This document shows, piece after piece, positions 26,016 to 37,049 of a DNA stretch of 64,000 nucleotides (position 1 is its first letter; every line of letters begins with the position of its first letter). The stretch is taken from positions 186,001 to 250,000 of the forward strand of contig NZ_JAKENF010000001.1 of NCBI RefSeq assembly GCF_021491355.1. The letters run 5' to 3'. Made by a program: the position numbers and the translations under genes. This DNA is from Alitabrizicola rongguiensis. GTDB taxonomy: Bacteria; Pseudomonadota; Alphaproteobacteria; Rhodobacterales; Rhodobacteraceae. The notes below the pieces were generated by a model. It made no database searches and had not been told where the DNA came from. It was given only the letters and a program-made list of their open reading frames with translations.

Positions 26016-27227
26016 ATGTGGGACAAGCTTTTTGAACGGCTCGCTTCCGCCGTCGTGCGTGACGGTCTTCTCGTGATGCACATGCCCGACGGATCGACCA
26101 GACGGTTCGGCAACGGCGTCGGTCCAAGTGCCGAAATGACGGTCCACGATCCCGACCTTTTGCGCCGCATCGTGCGCAATCCCGATCTGGGCCTTGGCGA
26201 AGGCTACATGGACCGCGCCTATTCCCTGCGCGATGACGATGTGGCAGGGTTCCTGGCCTTGCTGATGGTGAATGTCGGTAAGGGCCGCGGCGAGGCCTGG
26301 CGCTTTCCGATCTCCCGGCTTCAGCGCGTGCTGGGTCGGCTGGAGCAGATTGCCCCGGCCCATCGGTCCCGGCAGAACGTGGCACATCACTACGATCTGT
26401 CGGGCGATCTCTACCGGCTGTTCCTCGATGCGGACCAGCAGTACTCCTGCGCCTATTTCCGCTCGCCCGACGACACGCTTGAACAGGCACAAGCCCAGAA
26501 GAAGGCCCATATCGCCGGGAAGCTATTGTTGCAGCCCGGAATGCGGGTGCTGGATATCGGCTGCGGCTGGGGCGGCATGGCCCTGACCCTGGCGCGGGAC
26601 TATGGCGCAAGAGTGCTCGGCGTGACCTTGTCCGAGGAACAACATGCCGTCGCGACCGCGAGGGTGGCGGAGGCTGGGCTTTCCGACCGGGTCGAGATCC
26701 GCCTTCAGGACTACCGCAAGGTTAACGGGCAGTTCGACCGCATCGTGTCGGTCGGCATGTTCGAGCATGTCGGCCTGCCGCATTACGGCGAGTATTTCTC
26801 CAAGGTGCGCGACCTGCTGCCCCCTGACGGGGTGGCGCTGATCCATACGATCGGACGGACCCTTCCCCCGGGGCGGACCAGCCCCTGGATCACCAAGTAC
26901 ATCTTTCCGGGGGGCTATGTGCCGGCTCTGTCAGAGGTGACCCCGGTGATCGAGTCGGTCGGCCTCATTCCCACCGACATCGAAATCTGGCGCCTGCATT
27001 ATGCCGAAACGCTCCTGCACTGGCGCCGCCGCTTCGAGGCGAACATCGCCAGGGTCCGAACCTTGTATGACGACCGCTTTTGCCGGATGTGGCGCTATTA
27101 CCTCGCGGCGTCCGAGATGACCTTCCGCCACAATGGCCAATGCGTTTTCCAGTTTCAGCTTGCCCGCGACCAGCGTGCGGTGCCGCTGACACGGGATTAT
27201 CTTTATCGCGGCAATGCCATCGGCTGA
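26016..27227 (+). CDS. cfa: Cyclopropane-fatty-acyl-phospholipid synthase
   Basis: This SAM-dependent enzyme methylenates unsaturated acyl chains of membrane phospholipids. It has the usual N-terminal lipid domain, then NVAHHYDLSGDLYRLFLD (about 121-138), QQYSCAYF (about 141-148), and the SAM loop LDIGCGWGGMAL (about 179-190). The C-terminal part contains YIFPGGYVP. From the ATG at 26016 the product is 403 residues, the normal size. The frame is open further upstream, and an ATG at 25938 would add 26 residues without homology that I recognise. The gene is divergent from aspS. Confidence 0.93.
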   Translation: MWDKLFERLASAVVRDGLLVMHMPDGSTRRFGNGVGPSAEMTVHDPDLLRRIVRNPDLGLGEGYMDRAYSLRDDDVAGFLALLMVNVGKGRGEAWRFPISRLQRVLGRLEQIAPAHRSRQNVAHHYDLSGDLYRLFLDADQQYSCAYFRSPDDTLEQAQAQKKAHIAGKLLLQPGMRVLDIGCGWGGMALTLARDYGARVLGVTLSEEQHAVATARVAEAGLSDRVEIRLQDYRKVNGQFDRIVSVGMFEHVGLPHYGEYFSKVRDLLPPDGVALIHTIGRTLPPGRTSPWITKYIFPGGYVPALSEVTPVIESVGLIPTDIEIWRLHYAETLLHWRRRFEANIARVRTLYDDRFCRMWRYYLAASEMTFRHNGQCVFQFQLARDQRAVPLTRDYLYRGNAIG

Positions 27228-27850
27228 ACCGCCGGGATCAGACCGCGAAGCGAATTTCCGACGAATAGCTTGCAGTCGGCCAGTTGCCCGAGTGGAAGAA
27301 CGCATTCGCGCGCCTGGCCTGTTGCAAGCATTTCCTCGCGCAGGATCCCGGGAAGGAGTCCGCAGGCAAGCGGAGGCGTGCAAAGCCCGTCGCCGGCATC
27401 GAAGAAGACATTGGTGATCGTACCCTCGCACACCTCGCCGCGCTCGTTCAGGAACAGGACCTCGTGGATCCCCTCGGGCATGGCGGCTCGTGCGGCAAAG
27501 TAGACCTGCCGGCGCGTGGTCTTCAGTCGAAGCCAGGGATCGTCCGAGCGCAACCTCACGTGACCGAAGGAGAGGTGCCAAGGACCCGGTGCAGAAAGGA
27601 TCGGCCCCGAAGTCACCTCGATCTGGCCCGAGGCATCCAGCGTAAGGCGCAGCCGTTCAGGACCGGCGCGGTCGGCCAGAAGGGCCTTGCGGGCGGCTGA
27701 CGCGTCGCAAGGCCAACCAAGCAGTGCGGCAGACCGGGCCAGTCGCGCCAGGTGCCGGTCGCCGCGAACGAGCTGCGCGCCGTCCCAAGCGAGCGTTTCG
27801 ATCAGCCTCAGCCCCGGCTCACGGCCGCCTTCACGAAGCGCGCTTTCCAC
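27203..27850 (-). CDS. pabC: Aminotransferase class IV (aminodeoxychorismate lyase-like)
   Basis: This PLP enzyme of 215 residues has fold type IV, and its position after pabB suggests aminodeoxychorismate lyase for folate synthesis. Features are GLRLIETLAWDG at the start, HLARLARSAALLGWP, and the PLP-side block CEGTITNVFFDAGDGLCTPPL. GILREEML follows. I place the start at GTG 27850 because it gives the family's N-terminus, and this overlaps the end of pabB by 43 bases. The ATG further upstream would add unrelated sequence. A branched-chain aminotransferase-like role is the alternative. Confidence 0.82.
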   Translation of the reverse strand: MESALREGGREPGLRLIETLAWDGAQLVRGDRHLARLARSAALLGWPCDASAARKALLADRAGPERLRLTLDASGQIEVTSGPILSAPGPWHLSFGHVRLRSDDPWLRLKTTRRQVYFAARAAMPEGIHEVLFLNERGEVCEGTITNVFFDAGDGLCTPPLACGLLPGILREEMLATGQARECVLPLGQLADCKLFVGNSLRGLIPAVQPMALPR

Positions 27851-28950
27851 AGCGCCTCCTCCCATTCGCCCTCGGCGGTTGAATCCATCACCACGCCGCC
27901 GCCCACATTCATCGCGATCCTCCCGCCGGGAAAGACCGACAGCGTCCGGATGGCCACAGAGAAATCCGCCGTCCCGTCGGGCGCCATCCATCCGATTGCG
28001 CCGCAATAGATGCCACGCGGATGAGGCTCGAGTTCGCGGATGATCTCCATCGCCCGGATCTTCGGCGCCCCGGTGATCGAGCCGCAGGGAAAAAGCGCCG
28101 TCAACAGGTCCCCGAAACCGCGGCGGCCGGACAGGCGCGCCTCGATCAATGAGGTCATCTGATGCACCGTGGCATAATGCTCGATCCGGAAGAGTTCGGG
28201 CACACGGACCGATCCGACCTCGCTCAGGCGCGACATGTCGTTGCGCAGAAGATCGACGATCATCAGGTTCTCTGCGCGGTTCTTCTCGCTGGCCTCAAGC
28301 TCTGCCGCAAGCTCCATGTCGCGAACGGGGTCGGGGTCGCGCGGTGCTGTCCCCTTCATCGGCCGCGCGGAAATGCGCCCCCCCGCATCAACGCGAAAGA
28401 AAAGCTCCGGCGAGCGGGAGACGACAACCGGCCCCACGCCCAGATCGGCATAGGCGCCATGGCCAACCGCCCCGGCGTGCCGCAGGCGTCCATAAAGGCC
28501 AAGCGGCGTCCCCGAAACGAGCCGCGATGCCAGCGGGAAGGTCAGGTTGATCTGGTAGCAGTCGCCTGCCGCCAGATAGTCCAGCACTCGCGCCAGAGCC
28601 GCGTCATAGTCGGCGCGGGCTATCATCGGTTCGGGGGCTGCCATCCGGGCATCCCCCGCGGTCCGCGCCGCGCGTTCCAGGACCGGCGCAGCATCTTCCG
28701 GGCCTGCGAAAACCCCCATCACCAGCAGCGGTGCCTCGCGTCCACCCGGCATGAGCGCAGCGAGCTTCGGTTCAAGCGCGTATCCGGCCTCATAACCGAC
28801 CCAGCCCGCAATCCAGCGGCCGCGCGCGCGCGCCGCGTCGAGCATCGCAAGCGCGCCGGGCATATCCTCGGCTGCGGTCGCCGAGATCACGGCCTCGGCG
28901 CGGTCAAAAAGCACCGGACCCCCGCCTGGCCCGAATTCACACAGGATCAC
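27808..28950 (-). CDS. pabB: Aminodeoxychorismate synthase component I
   Basis: This 380-residue chorismate-binding enzyme makes 4-amino-4-deoxychorismate for folate. ARPMKGTAPRDPDPV (about 195-209) has Lys199 in the PIKGT-type signature of PabB. AENLMIVDLLRNDMSRLSEV and CGSITGAPKIRAMEII are core active-site blocks. It starts at GTG 28950. Its end overlaps the following pabC by 43 bases. The glutamine amidotransferase partner (pabA) is not in the window, so it must lie elsewhere or ammonia is used. Confidence 0.93.
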   Translation of the reverse strand: MILCEFGPGGGPVLFDRAEAVISATAAEDMPGALAMLDAARARGRWIAGWVGYEAGYALEPKLAALMPGGREAPLLVMGVFAGPEDAAPVLERAARTAGDARMAAPEPMIARADYDAALARVLDYLAAGDCYQINLTFPLASRLVSGTPLGLYGRLRHAGAVGHGAYADLGVGPVVVSRSPELFFRVDAGGRISARPMKGTAPRDPDPVRDMELAAELEASEKNRAENLMIVDLLRNDMSRLSEVGSVRVPELFRIEHYATVHQMTSLIEARLSGRRGFGDLLTALFPCGSITGAPKIRAMEIIRELEPHPRGIYCGAIGWMAPDGTADFSVAIRTLSVFPGGRIAMNVGGGVVMDSTAEGEWEEALWKARFVKAAVSRG

Positions 28951-29183
28951 GCCCGACCCATCCCTGTTTTCCCGCTGCCACTATTCCGCGTTTGGGGTAG
29001 CGCGGACGCGCACGTTTTCCACCCAAAGCGGGACAATTGCGACACCCCGGTTCTGCCGAATGCTGGGTTCGACTAAATATTGTTGCCAGATTGCCGGTTT
29101 CAGGCTTCCCTAGCGTCGAGGTCCGGCACGAACTGGATCCGAACAATAATGACTGGAACGTCGCACAGACCAGGGGGAACCAA

Positions 29184-30743
29184 ATGTCGTCCGACGACTA
29201 TACCGACAAGCATCACCATGAGGATGTAAAAATCCTGCATGGCATGGGCTATGCCCAAGAGTTATCCCGCTCGATGTCGAAGTTTTCGAACTTCGCCATC
29301 TCCTTCTCGATCATCTGCATCCTGTCCGGAGGGATCAACTCCTTCGCGCAGGCGATCTCGTCCGTCGGCGGCGCCGGCGCAGGGATCGGATGGATCGTCG
29401 GCTGTCTGCTGTCGGGGATGTTTGCCCTGTCGATGGCACAGATCGCCTCGGCCTTTCCGACCGCGGGCGGGCTCTATCACTGGGGATCGATCCTCGGGAA
29501 CCGCTTCTGGGGCTGGCTGACGGCATGGCTCAACCTGCTCGGCCTCATCACCGTGCTGGGCGCCATCAATATCGGGACGGCTTACTTCTTCGCCGGCACC
29601 TTCGGCGCGAATTTCGGCTTCACCGGCACTGACGGTCAGGTGGTCGCCTTCGTCGCGGTTGTCACCATCGTCCAGGCCATCTTCAACCATATCGGCATCA
29701 AGGCGACGACCTTCCTGACCGATATCTCGGGCTACATCATCTTCGCGACCACGGCCGTTCTGGTGGTGGCCTGCCTGTACTTCGCCCCAGCCATCGACAT
29801 CTCGCGGCTGTGGACCTTCCACAACTTCTCGGGCGAGGCCGGCGGCAACGTCTTCCCGCAATCCGACAGCATGGGCTACCTGTTCCTGCTCTGCCTCCTG
29901 CTGCCGGTCTACACGATCACGGGGTATGACGCCTCGGCCCATACCTCGGAAGAGACCCGCAATGCGGCCCATTCGGTGCCGCGCGGCATCGTGCACGCCG
30001 TCTTCTGGTCCTCGATCGTGGGCTGGGTGATGATCTGCGCCATCACGCTGGCGATCCCCGATCTGGCCACCGCAGCCAGCCAGGGCTGGGGCATGTTCTT
30101 TGCCACCATGGACGCGATCATGCCAAGCGGCCTCAAGGTCATCCTCTATCTCGGCATCCTGATCGCGCAGCTGCTCTGCGGCCTTGCCACGGTGACTTCG
30201 GCCAGCCGGATGCTGTTCGCCTTCTCGCGGGATGACGGGATGCCGGTCGGCTCCAAGGCGCTTGCCACGGTATCGCCGAAGTACCGGACGCCCGTGAATG
30301 CGATCTGGACGGCGACGGTGCTGTGCATCCTCTATGTGATCCTCGCGATGATGATCAAAGTCGGCGAAACCTCGATCTATGTCATCGTGGTGAACTCGAC
30401 ACTGGTCTTCCTGTTCCTGTCCTTCACCGTGCCGCTGGTTGCGGGCATGCTCGCCTATGGCGGGCCGAAGTGGCCGAAACCCGGCCCCTGGGCCATGTCG
30501 AACGGCACCTACAAACTGGTAACGCTTCTGTCGGTGATCGGCATGGCGGTCATCCTGTTCATCGCCATCGCTCCGCCGAACGAGCGCGTTCTCTATGTCG
30601 TGCTGGGCTTCATCGCCCTGGCCCTGGTGTTCTGGGTGACAGTCGAAAACCGCCGCTTCGAAGGCCCGCCGACCGGCGAGCGCATTGCTGCCCGCAAGGC
30701 CGCGATCGCCGCCGCCGAAAAGGCCGTGGGCGAGACGGGCTGA
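29184..30743 (+). CDS. APC-family amino acid permease
   Basis: This 519-residue transporter has about 12 membrane helices. After a His/Asp-rich hydrophilic N-terminus (DKHHHEDVKILHGMGYAQEL) comes the first helix with ISFSIICILSGGINSFAQAI. The unwound-helix glycine pattern SGGIN fits the APC superfamily. It is closest in character to the eukaryote/bacterial GABA-choline permease group (ACT), but the substrate is unassigned. The ATG at 29184 has CAGGGGGAAC upstream. The 233 bases before it hold no gene. A strong terminator follows. Confidence 0.88.
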   Translation: MSSDDYTDKHHHEDVKILHGMGYAQELSRSMSKFSNFAISFSIICILSGGINSFAQAISSVGGAGAGIGWIVGCLLSGMFALSMAQIASAFPTAGGLYHWGSILGNRFWGWLTAWLNLLGLITVLGAINIGTAYFFAGTFGANFGFTGTDGQVVAFVAVVTIVQAIFNHIGIKATTFLTDISGYIIFATTAVLVVACLYFAPAIDISRLWTFHNFSGEAGGNVFPQSDSMGYLFLLCLLLPVYTITGYDASAHTSEETRNAAHSVPRGIVHAVFWSSIVGWVMICAITLAIPDLATAASQGWGMFFATMDAIMPSGLKVILYLGILIAQLLCGLATVTSASRMLFAFSRDDGMPVGSKALATVSPKYRTPVNAIWTATVLCILYVILAMMIKVGETSIYVIVVNSTLVFLFLSFTVPLVAGMLAYGGPKWPKPGPWAMSNGTYKLVTLLSVIGMAVILFIAIAPPNERVLYVVLGFIALALVFWVTVENRRFEGPPTGERIAARKAAIAAAEKAVGETG

Positions 30744-30760
30744 CAGAACACACACTTCGG

Positions 30761-30795
30761 AAAAGGCGGTCGGTCTTCGACCGCCTTTTTTCTTT
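30761..30795 (+). terminator. Rho-independent terminator after the APC permease gene
   Basis: A perfect 12-bp stem (30761-30772 with 30778-30789) encloses the loop GTCTT and runs into TTTTTTCTTT. It starts 17 bases after the permease stop and ends just before the GGGAG ribosome binding site of the MBL gene, so it could also limit that gene's expression. Confidence 0.88.
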
Positions 30796-30807
30796 GGGAG
30801 AACAGCC

Positions 30808-31569
30808 ATGACCGCGTCCGACTGGTTCCGCTTCACTGAAACGGCCCCGGGCATCTGGCGGATCGACGAGCCCTTCGTCTCGGAGTTCATGCAAGCCAAT
30901 GCCTGGCTGGTACGGGGCAGCGACCGCTGGTTTCTTGTCGATACCCTGAACGGGATCGAACGGCTGAAGGACGCTCTGCCCCCTGATGCGCTGCCCGATC
31001 TTGCCGTCGTGCTGACCCACGGCCATGCCGACCATGCCGGATCGGCCCACGAGTTTGCCCATGTCCTTGCCCCGAAGGCCGAGGCGGCCGGCATCGCCAA
31101 CGCCGATCCGACGGTGACCCTTGCCGGTCCGGGCTATGGCATACAAAGCCTTGGCGGTCTGATCGTAGGCCCCCCGCGCCTATCAGGTCCGCTGGTGACC
31201 AAGGCGCCGCCATCCGGCGCACCGGGCTTCGCGGGCCCCCGTCCGGTCGCGCTGGCCGGAACGCTGACCGAAGGCGATGCGATCCAGCTCGGCGACCGAA
31301 CGCTTACCGTACTCGACCTTCCCGGCCATTCCCCCGGCAGCATCGGCCTTTGGGACGCGGCAAACGGGATCCTGATCGCCGGGGACGCCATCTATGACGG
31401 TGGTCTCGTGGACGATCTTCACCACTCGGACCGCGCCGCCTACTGCCGCACGATGGAGCGCCTACTGTCGCTTCCCGTCACGGAAGTCTGGCCCGGCCAT
31501 GGCGCGGAATTCGGTCCAGACCGGCTGAGAGAGATTGCACAGGGATACCTTGACGCCGCAGGGGCGTGA
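30808..31569 (+). CDS. MBL-fold metallo-hydrolase
   Basis: This 253-residue metallo-beta-lactamase-fold hydrolase has the motif THGHADH (His71, His73, Asp75, His76). Further ligands are in LDLPGHSPGS, LIAGDAIYDGG and EVWPGHGAEF. Family members hydrolyse thioesters, lactones or related bonds; the substrate is unknown. The ATG at 30808 follows GGGAG at good spacing. The permease terminator lies directly upstream, so expression depends on read-through or on a promoter inside the permease gene. Confidence 0.88.
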   Translation: MTASDWFRFTETAPGIWRIDEPFVSEFMQANAWLVRGSDRWFLVDTLNGIERLKDALPPDALPDLAVVLTHGHADHAGSAHEFAHVLAPKAEAAGIANADPTVTLAGPGYGIQSLGGLIVGPPRLSGPLVTKAPPSGAPGFAGPRPVALAGTLTEGDAIQLGDRTLTVLDLPGHSPGSIGLWDAANGILIAGDAIYDGGLVDDLHHSDRAAYCRTMERLLSLPVTEVWPGHGAEFGPDRLREIAQGYLDAAGA

Positions 31570-31645
31570 CATGGCCTGAATCGGCTTGCGCCCGGTCCGA
31601 CCTTGACTATAACGCCGGACAATTTGCGCGCAGATGGGGGCCACG

Positions 31646-34975
<3,330 letters not shown>

Positions 34976-35318
34976 CCGCGACCCCGGCTTTGCCGGGGGC
35001 AAAACGCTCCAGTGGAGCGTTTTGAGCGGGCGACGGGAGCGAAAGCATTCGCTCCCCGGATACGTGCCCGGATGATCTTCCGGTGGAAGATCGCCAGCGC
35101 CGAACACCCGATCCGCAATGATCGGGCCGGGGGACTGCGACCCCGGCAACGCCGGGGAAATCGCCCCAGTGGAGCGACTCAGTTAGCGACAGGCAAGCGG
35201 GGCTCGCAGACCGGGTCTCGACATAACTCGTCTTGCCAAATCGGCTTTCAAACTCGAGCTTATTGACAGGAGTTTATTTCAACTCCAACTTAGTGGCTGT
35301 TTCTGTTGGGGGTGGGTT
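34976..35318. repeat. Intergenic hairpin cluster with a duplicated composite repeat
   Basis: These 343 bases hold no gene. At least six clear inverted repeats lie at 34982-34998, 35001-35023, 35035-35056, 35074-35092, 35107-35126 and 35141-35157, with an imperfect one at 35161-35177. The order CCCCGGC-3 nt-GCCGGGG followed by a CCAGTGGAG-centred palindrome occurs twice (34982-35023 and 35141-35177), so this is a duplicated composite unit. Related centres (TCC-AGT-GGA, TCC-GGT-GGA) recur. The array ends where base composition drops toward the next gene. It resembles REP/BIME-type repeats. Confidence 0.8.
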
Positions 35319-35891
35319 ATGCCGCGTCTTGTTATCGATATTCGGGCTGGGCACCTAGAAGTTGAAGGTTCCGAGGAGTTCATTAGATCGATATTCGAGG
35401 ATTTTCGCACTAACATAGGTGGCAAACTGGGCGAGACGGAAGACGCCGCAAGCGAGTTGCCGGACGATGATCGGGCTATCGCTCCCACTTCAAATAGGCA
35501 GAGACCCAAGAGGCGGCGGTCCAGCAGTACCGCAGCTTCAAATGGCTCTGAAGGAAAGAAATCCCCCCTTAGCAATCCGGAGATTGACCCAACTCTCAAA
35601 ATCGATGATCTAAAATCATTCTTCTTGCAGAGAAAACCGACGGGAAATCCCCAAATTCTTCTCGTGATAATAGCTTACCTTCGCGACACATTGGATATGT
35701 ATCCCGCCACCGTAAATCAGATTTATACTTGCTACTGGGCCCTTAGATCGGAGATAAAAATCCCCGCCAAATTTAGACAAGCAATTATCGACACTGTCAA
35801 CAAAAAGAAATGGCTGGAGTGGAAATCGCAGGAGACAGTCGCAATCACCAACATCGGCGAGAACGCCCTTAATCACGAGATTGGTAAATAG
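35319..35891 (+). CDS. Hypothetical protein with VEGSEEFI motif and C-terminal winged-helix-like domain
   Basis: This 190-residue protein is of unknown function. The N-terminus (MPRLVIDIRAGHLEVEGSEE, then FIRSIFEDF) is a small beta-beta-alpha unit. A low-complexity basic linker (about 45-85, RPKRRRSSS) follows. The C-terminus runs from LKSFFLQRKPTGNPQILLVI to NKKKWLEWKSQ and TNIGENAL, and looks like a winged helix. From memory this architecture recurs in scattered uncharacterised bacterial and archaeal proteins. GC content is clearly lower than that of the neighbours (one 60-base line, 35581-35640, is 37%). It is tail to tail with the next gene. Confidence 0.75.
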   Translation: MPRLVIDIRAGHLEVEGSEEFIRSIFEDFRTNIGGKLGETEDAASELPDDDRAIAPTSNRQRPKRRRSSSTAASNGSEGKKSPLSNPEIDPTLKIDDLKSFFLQRKPTGNPQILLVIIAYLRDTLDMYPATVNQIYTCYWALRSEIKIPAKFRQAIIDTVNKKKWLEWKSQETVAITNIGENALNHEIGK

Positions 35892-36632
35892 CTATATCTG
35901 GTATCCAGCCTTCGATATTAACTCTTCAATTGTCGCCCTAAATTCCAGCGCGACTTTTTCAATGTCGCCACGCCTTGTAATAAACTCGATCTTGTGTGCG
36001 GCGAAATTGCCCAAATTGCGATAGTCGTCCAATCTGTTCTTGCTGTTTCTAGAAAGCCCTAGAGCTCCGCTAACCTTGGCCTCAGCGACTATAGCTTCGA
36101 GTTGCTTGTAAGTGCCGTCCTGGCTCTTTATCGCTGACCCTTGGCCGATCTTCTCGAGGGAGAGGATAAGCATTATTTCAAGCAAGCGGCGCATAAGAAC
36201 GGCGCAGCCGTCAAAAACATTTCTTTCGTAACAGGTGTTAATTTGATCGGCAAGCCGAGAAGTATAAGATGGAGTATTCTTGTAGGCCTCGCGAGGTATC
36301 AACTCTGCGCTGAAGTGTAAATCTTCTGACTTTATTCTGAGCTGCGGAAATTCTGCCCACAAACCAGCAACTGAATTGGCATGAAGTTTGATTTTCCCGT
36401 TTGCAGCACTAAGGAATCTTCGAGAGTTCCTTACCTGCAATCGCAAGCGAGATAGATTCAAGTTTGGATAGTGGAGTTTGGAAAATGCATCCACAATTTG
36501 CGAGAGATCGCATTCATGCACTTCAGCGTCACGGGTCAAATAAAAAGTAAGATACTCTACCTTTTCAATAATTGACTTTTTGTCCAGTGAAGCGATCTTC
36601 GCGAAAGCTGATAAGGTCACAACTTGCTGCAT
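35892..36632 (-). CDS. Hypothetical protein with C-terminal HEPN/DUF4145-like domain
   Basis: This 246-residue protein is of unknown function. The first 100 residues are predicted helical with a hydrophobic-basic pattern and could be a winged-helix region. The C-terminal half (CAVLMRRLLEIMLILSLEKI, then GLSRNSKNRLDDYRNLGNFA and AHKIEF) resembles HEPN-type domains of the DUF4145 kind, with an arginine-asparagine pair seven residues before a histidine. GC is low, as in its partner. Its stop codon directly abuts that of the 35319 gene. A role as an RNA-targeting or sensor protein is only inferred from the fold resemblance. Confidence 0.75.
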   Translation of the reverse strand: MQQVVTLSAFAKIASLDKKSIIEKVEYLTFYLTRDAEVHECDLSQIVDAFSKLHYPNLNLSRLRLQVRNSRRFLSAANGKIKLHANSVAGLWAEFPQLRIKSEDLHFSAELIPREAYKNTPSYTSRLADQINTCYERNVFDGCAVLMRRLLEIMLILSLEKIGQGSAIKSQDGTYKQLEAIVAEAKVSGALGLSRNSKNRLDDYRNLGNFAAHKIEFITRRGDIEKVALEFRATIEELISKAGYQI

Positions 36633-36677
36633 CTTGCTCTCAATTCACCGCGAACGTCTCTCTCAAACTCATATCCC

Positions 36678-36905
36678 CTACGGACACCTCCCCATCACAC
36701 CCGTCCGACACGCCTCCTGCATCGAGGGATCGGCCTTGATGTCCTGTGCATAGTTGGCCGCGGTGTTCGTTCCCGCCGGCGGGGCGGAGAGGCTCGCCGC
36801 ACCCGGCGGCGGCAGGGCGCCGCCTGCGTCCGGCGCGAGGGGCTGCGAACAGCCCGTCACAAGCAACAGCCCCAGACCGGCCACTGCCCCGACAGATGCC
36901 CGCAT
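36678..36905 (-). CDS. Small predicted lipoprotein (75 aa)
   Basis: This 75-residue protein has a signal peptide ending in the lipobox LLVTGC (Cys19), a Pro/Ala/Gly-rich linker and a short C-terminal part (YAQDIKADPSMQEACRTGVM) with two further cysteines-or-methionine-rich ends (CRTGVMGRCP). It is probably anchored in the outer membrane. No function is known. GC content is high again here, so it marks the return to native sequence after the low-GC pair. The 144 bases upstream of it hold no gene. Confidence 0.65.
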   Translation of the reverse strand: MRASVGAVAGLGLLLVTGCSQPLAPDAGGALPPPGAASLSAPPAGTNTAANYAQDIKADPSMQEACRTGVMGRCP

Positions 36906-37049
36906 CGTCTCCCCCTGTGTCCTTGCGTTCCTCCCAGCCTACCACGCCCACCCGAGCGATCCAGCGCGCCGGTGCCGCAGCTTGACCCCGCGCGCCAATG
37001 GGGGCGCGGCGCTTGACCAAGGCCGGCCCATCAGGGTCAGAAGGGCGTT

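Noticed and set aside
29262-31100. 612-codon open frame on the minus strand opposite the permease and MBL genes
   Set aside because: It spans two real genes and a terminator, and its His/Asp/Arg/Glu-rich make-up is the usual mirror of membrane-protein codons.
34976-35318. CRISPR array
   Set aside because: The hairpins after carB differ in sequence and spacing, there are no regular spacers, and no cas genes are nearby.
35200-36660. Integrase-borne genomic island or prophage remnant
   Set aside because: The low-GC pair has no integrase, transposase, tRNA target or flanking direct repeats that I can see, so only transfer of unknown mechanism is suggested.
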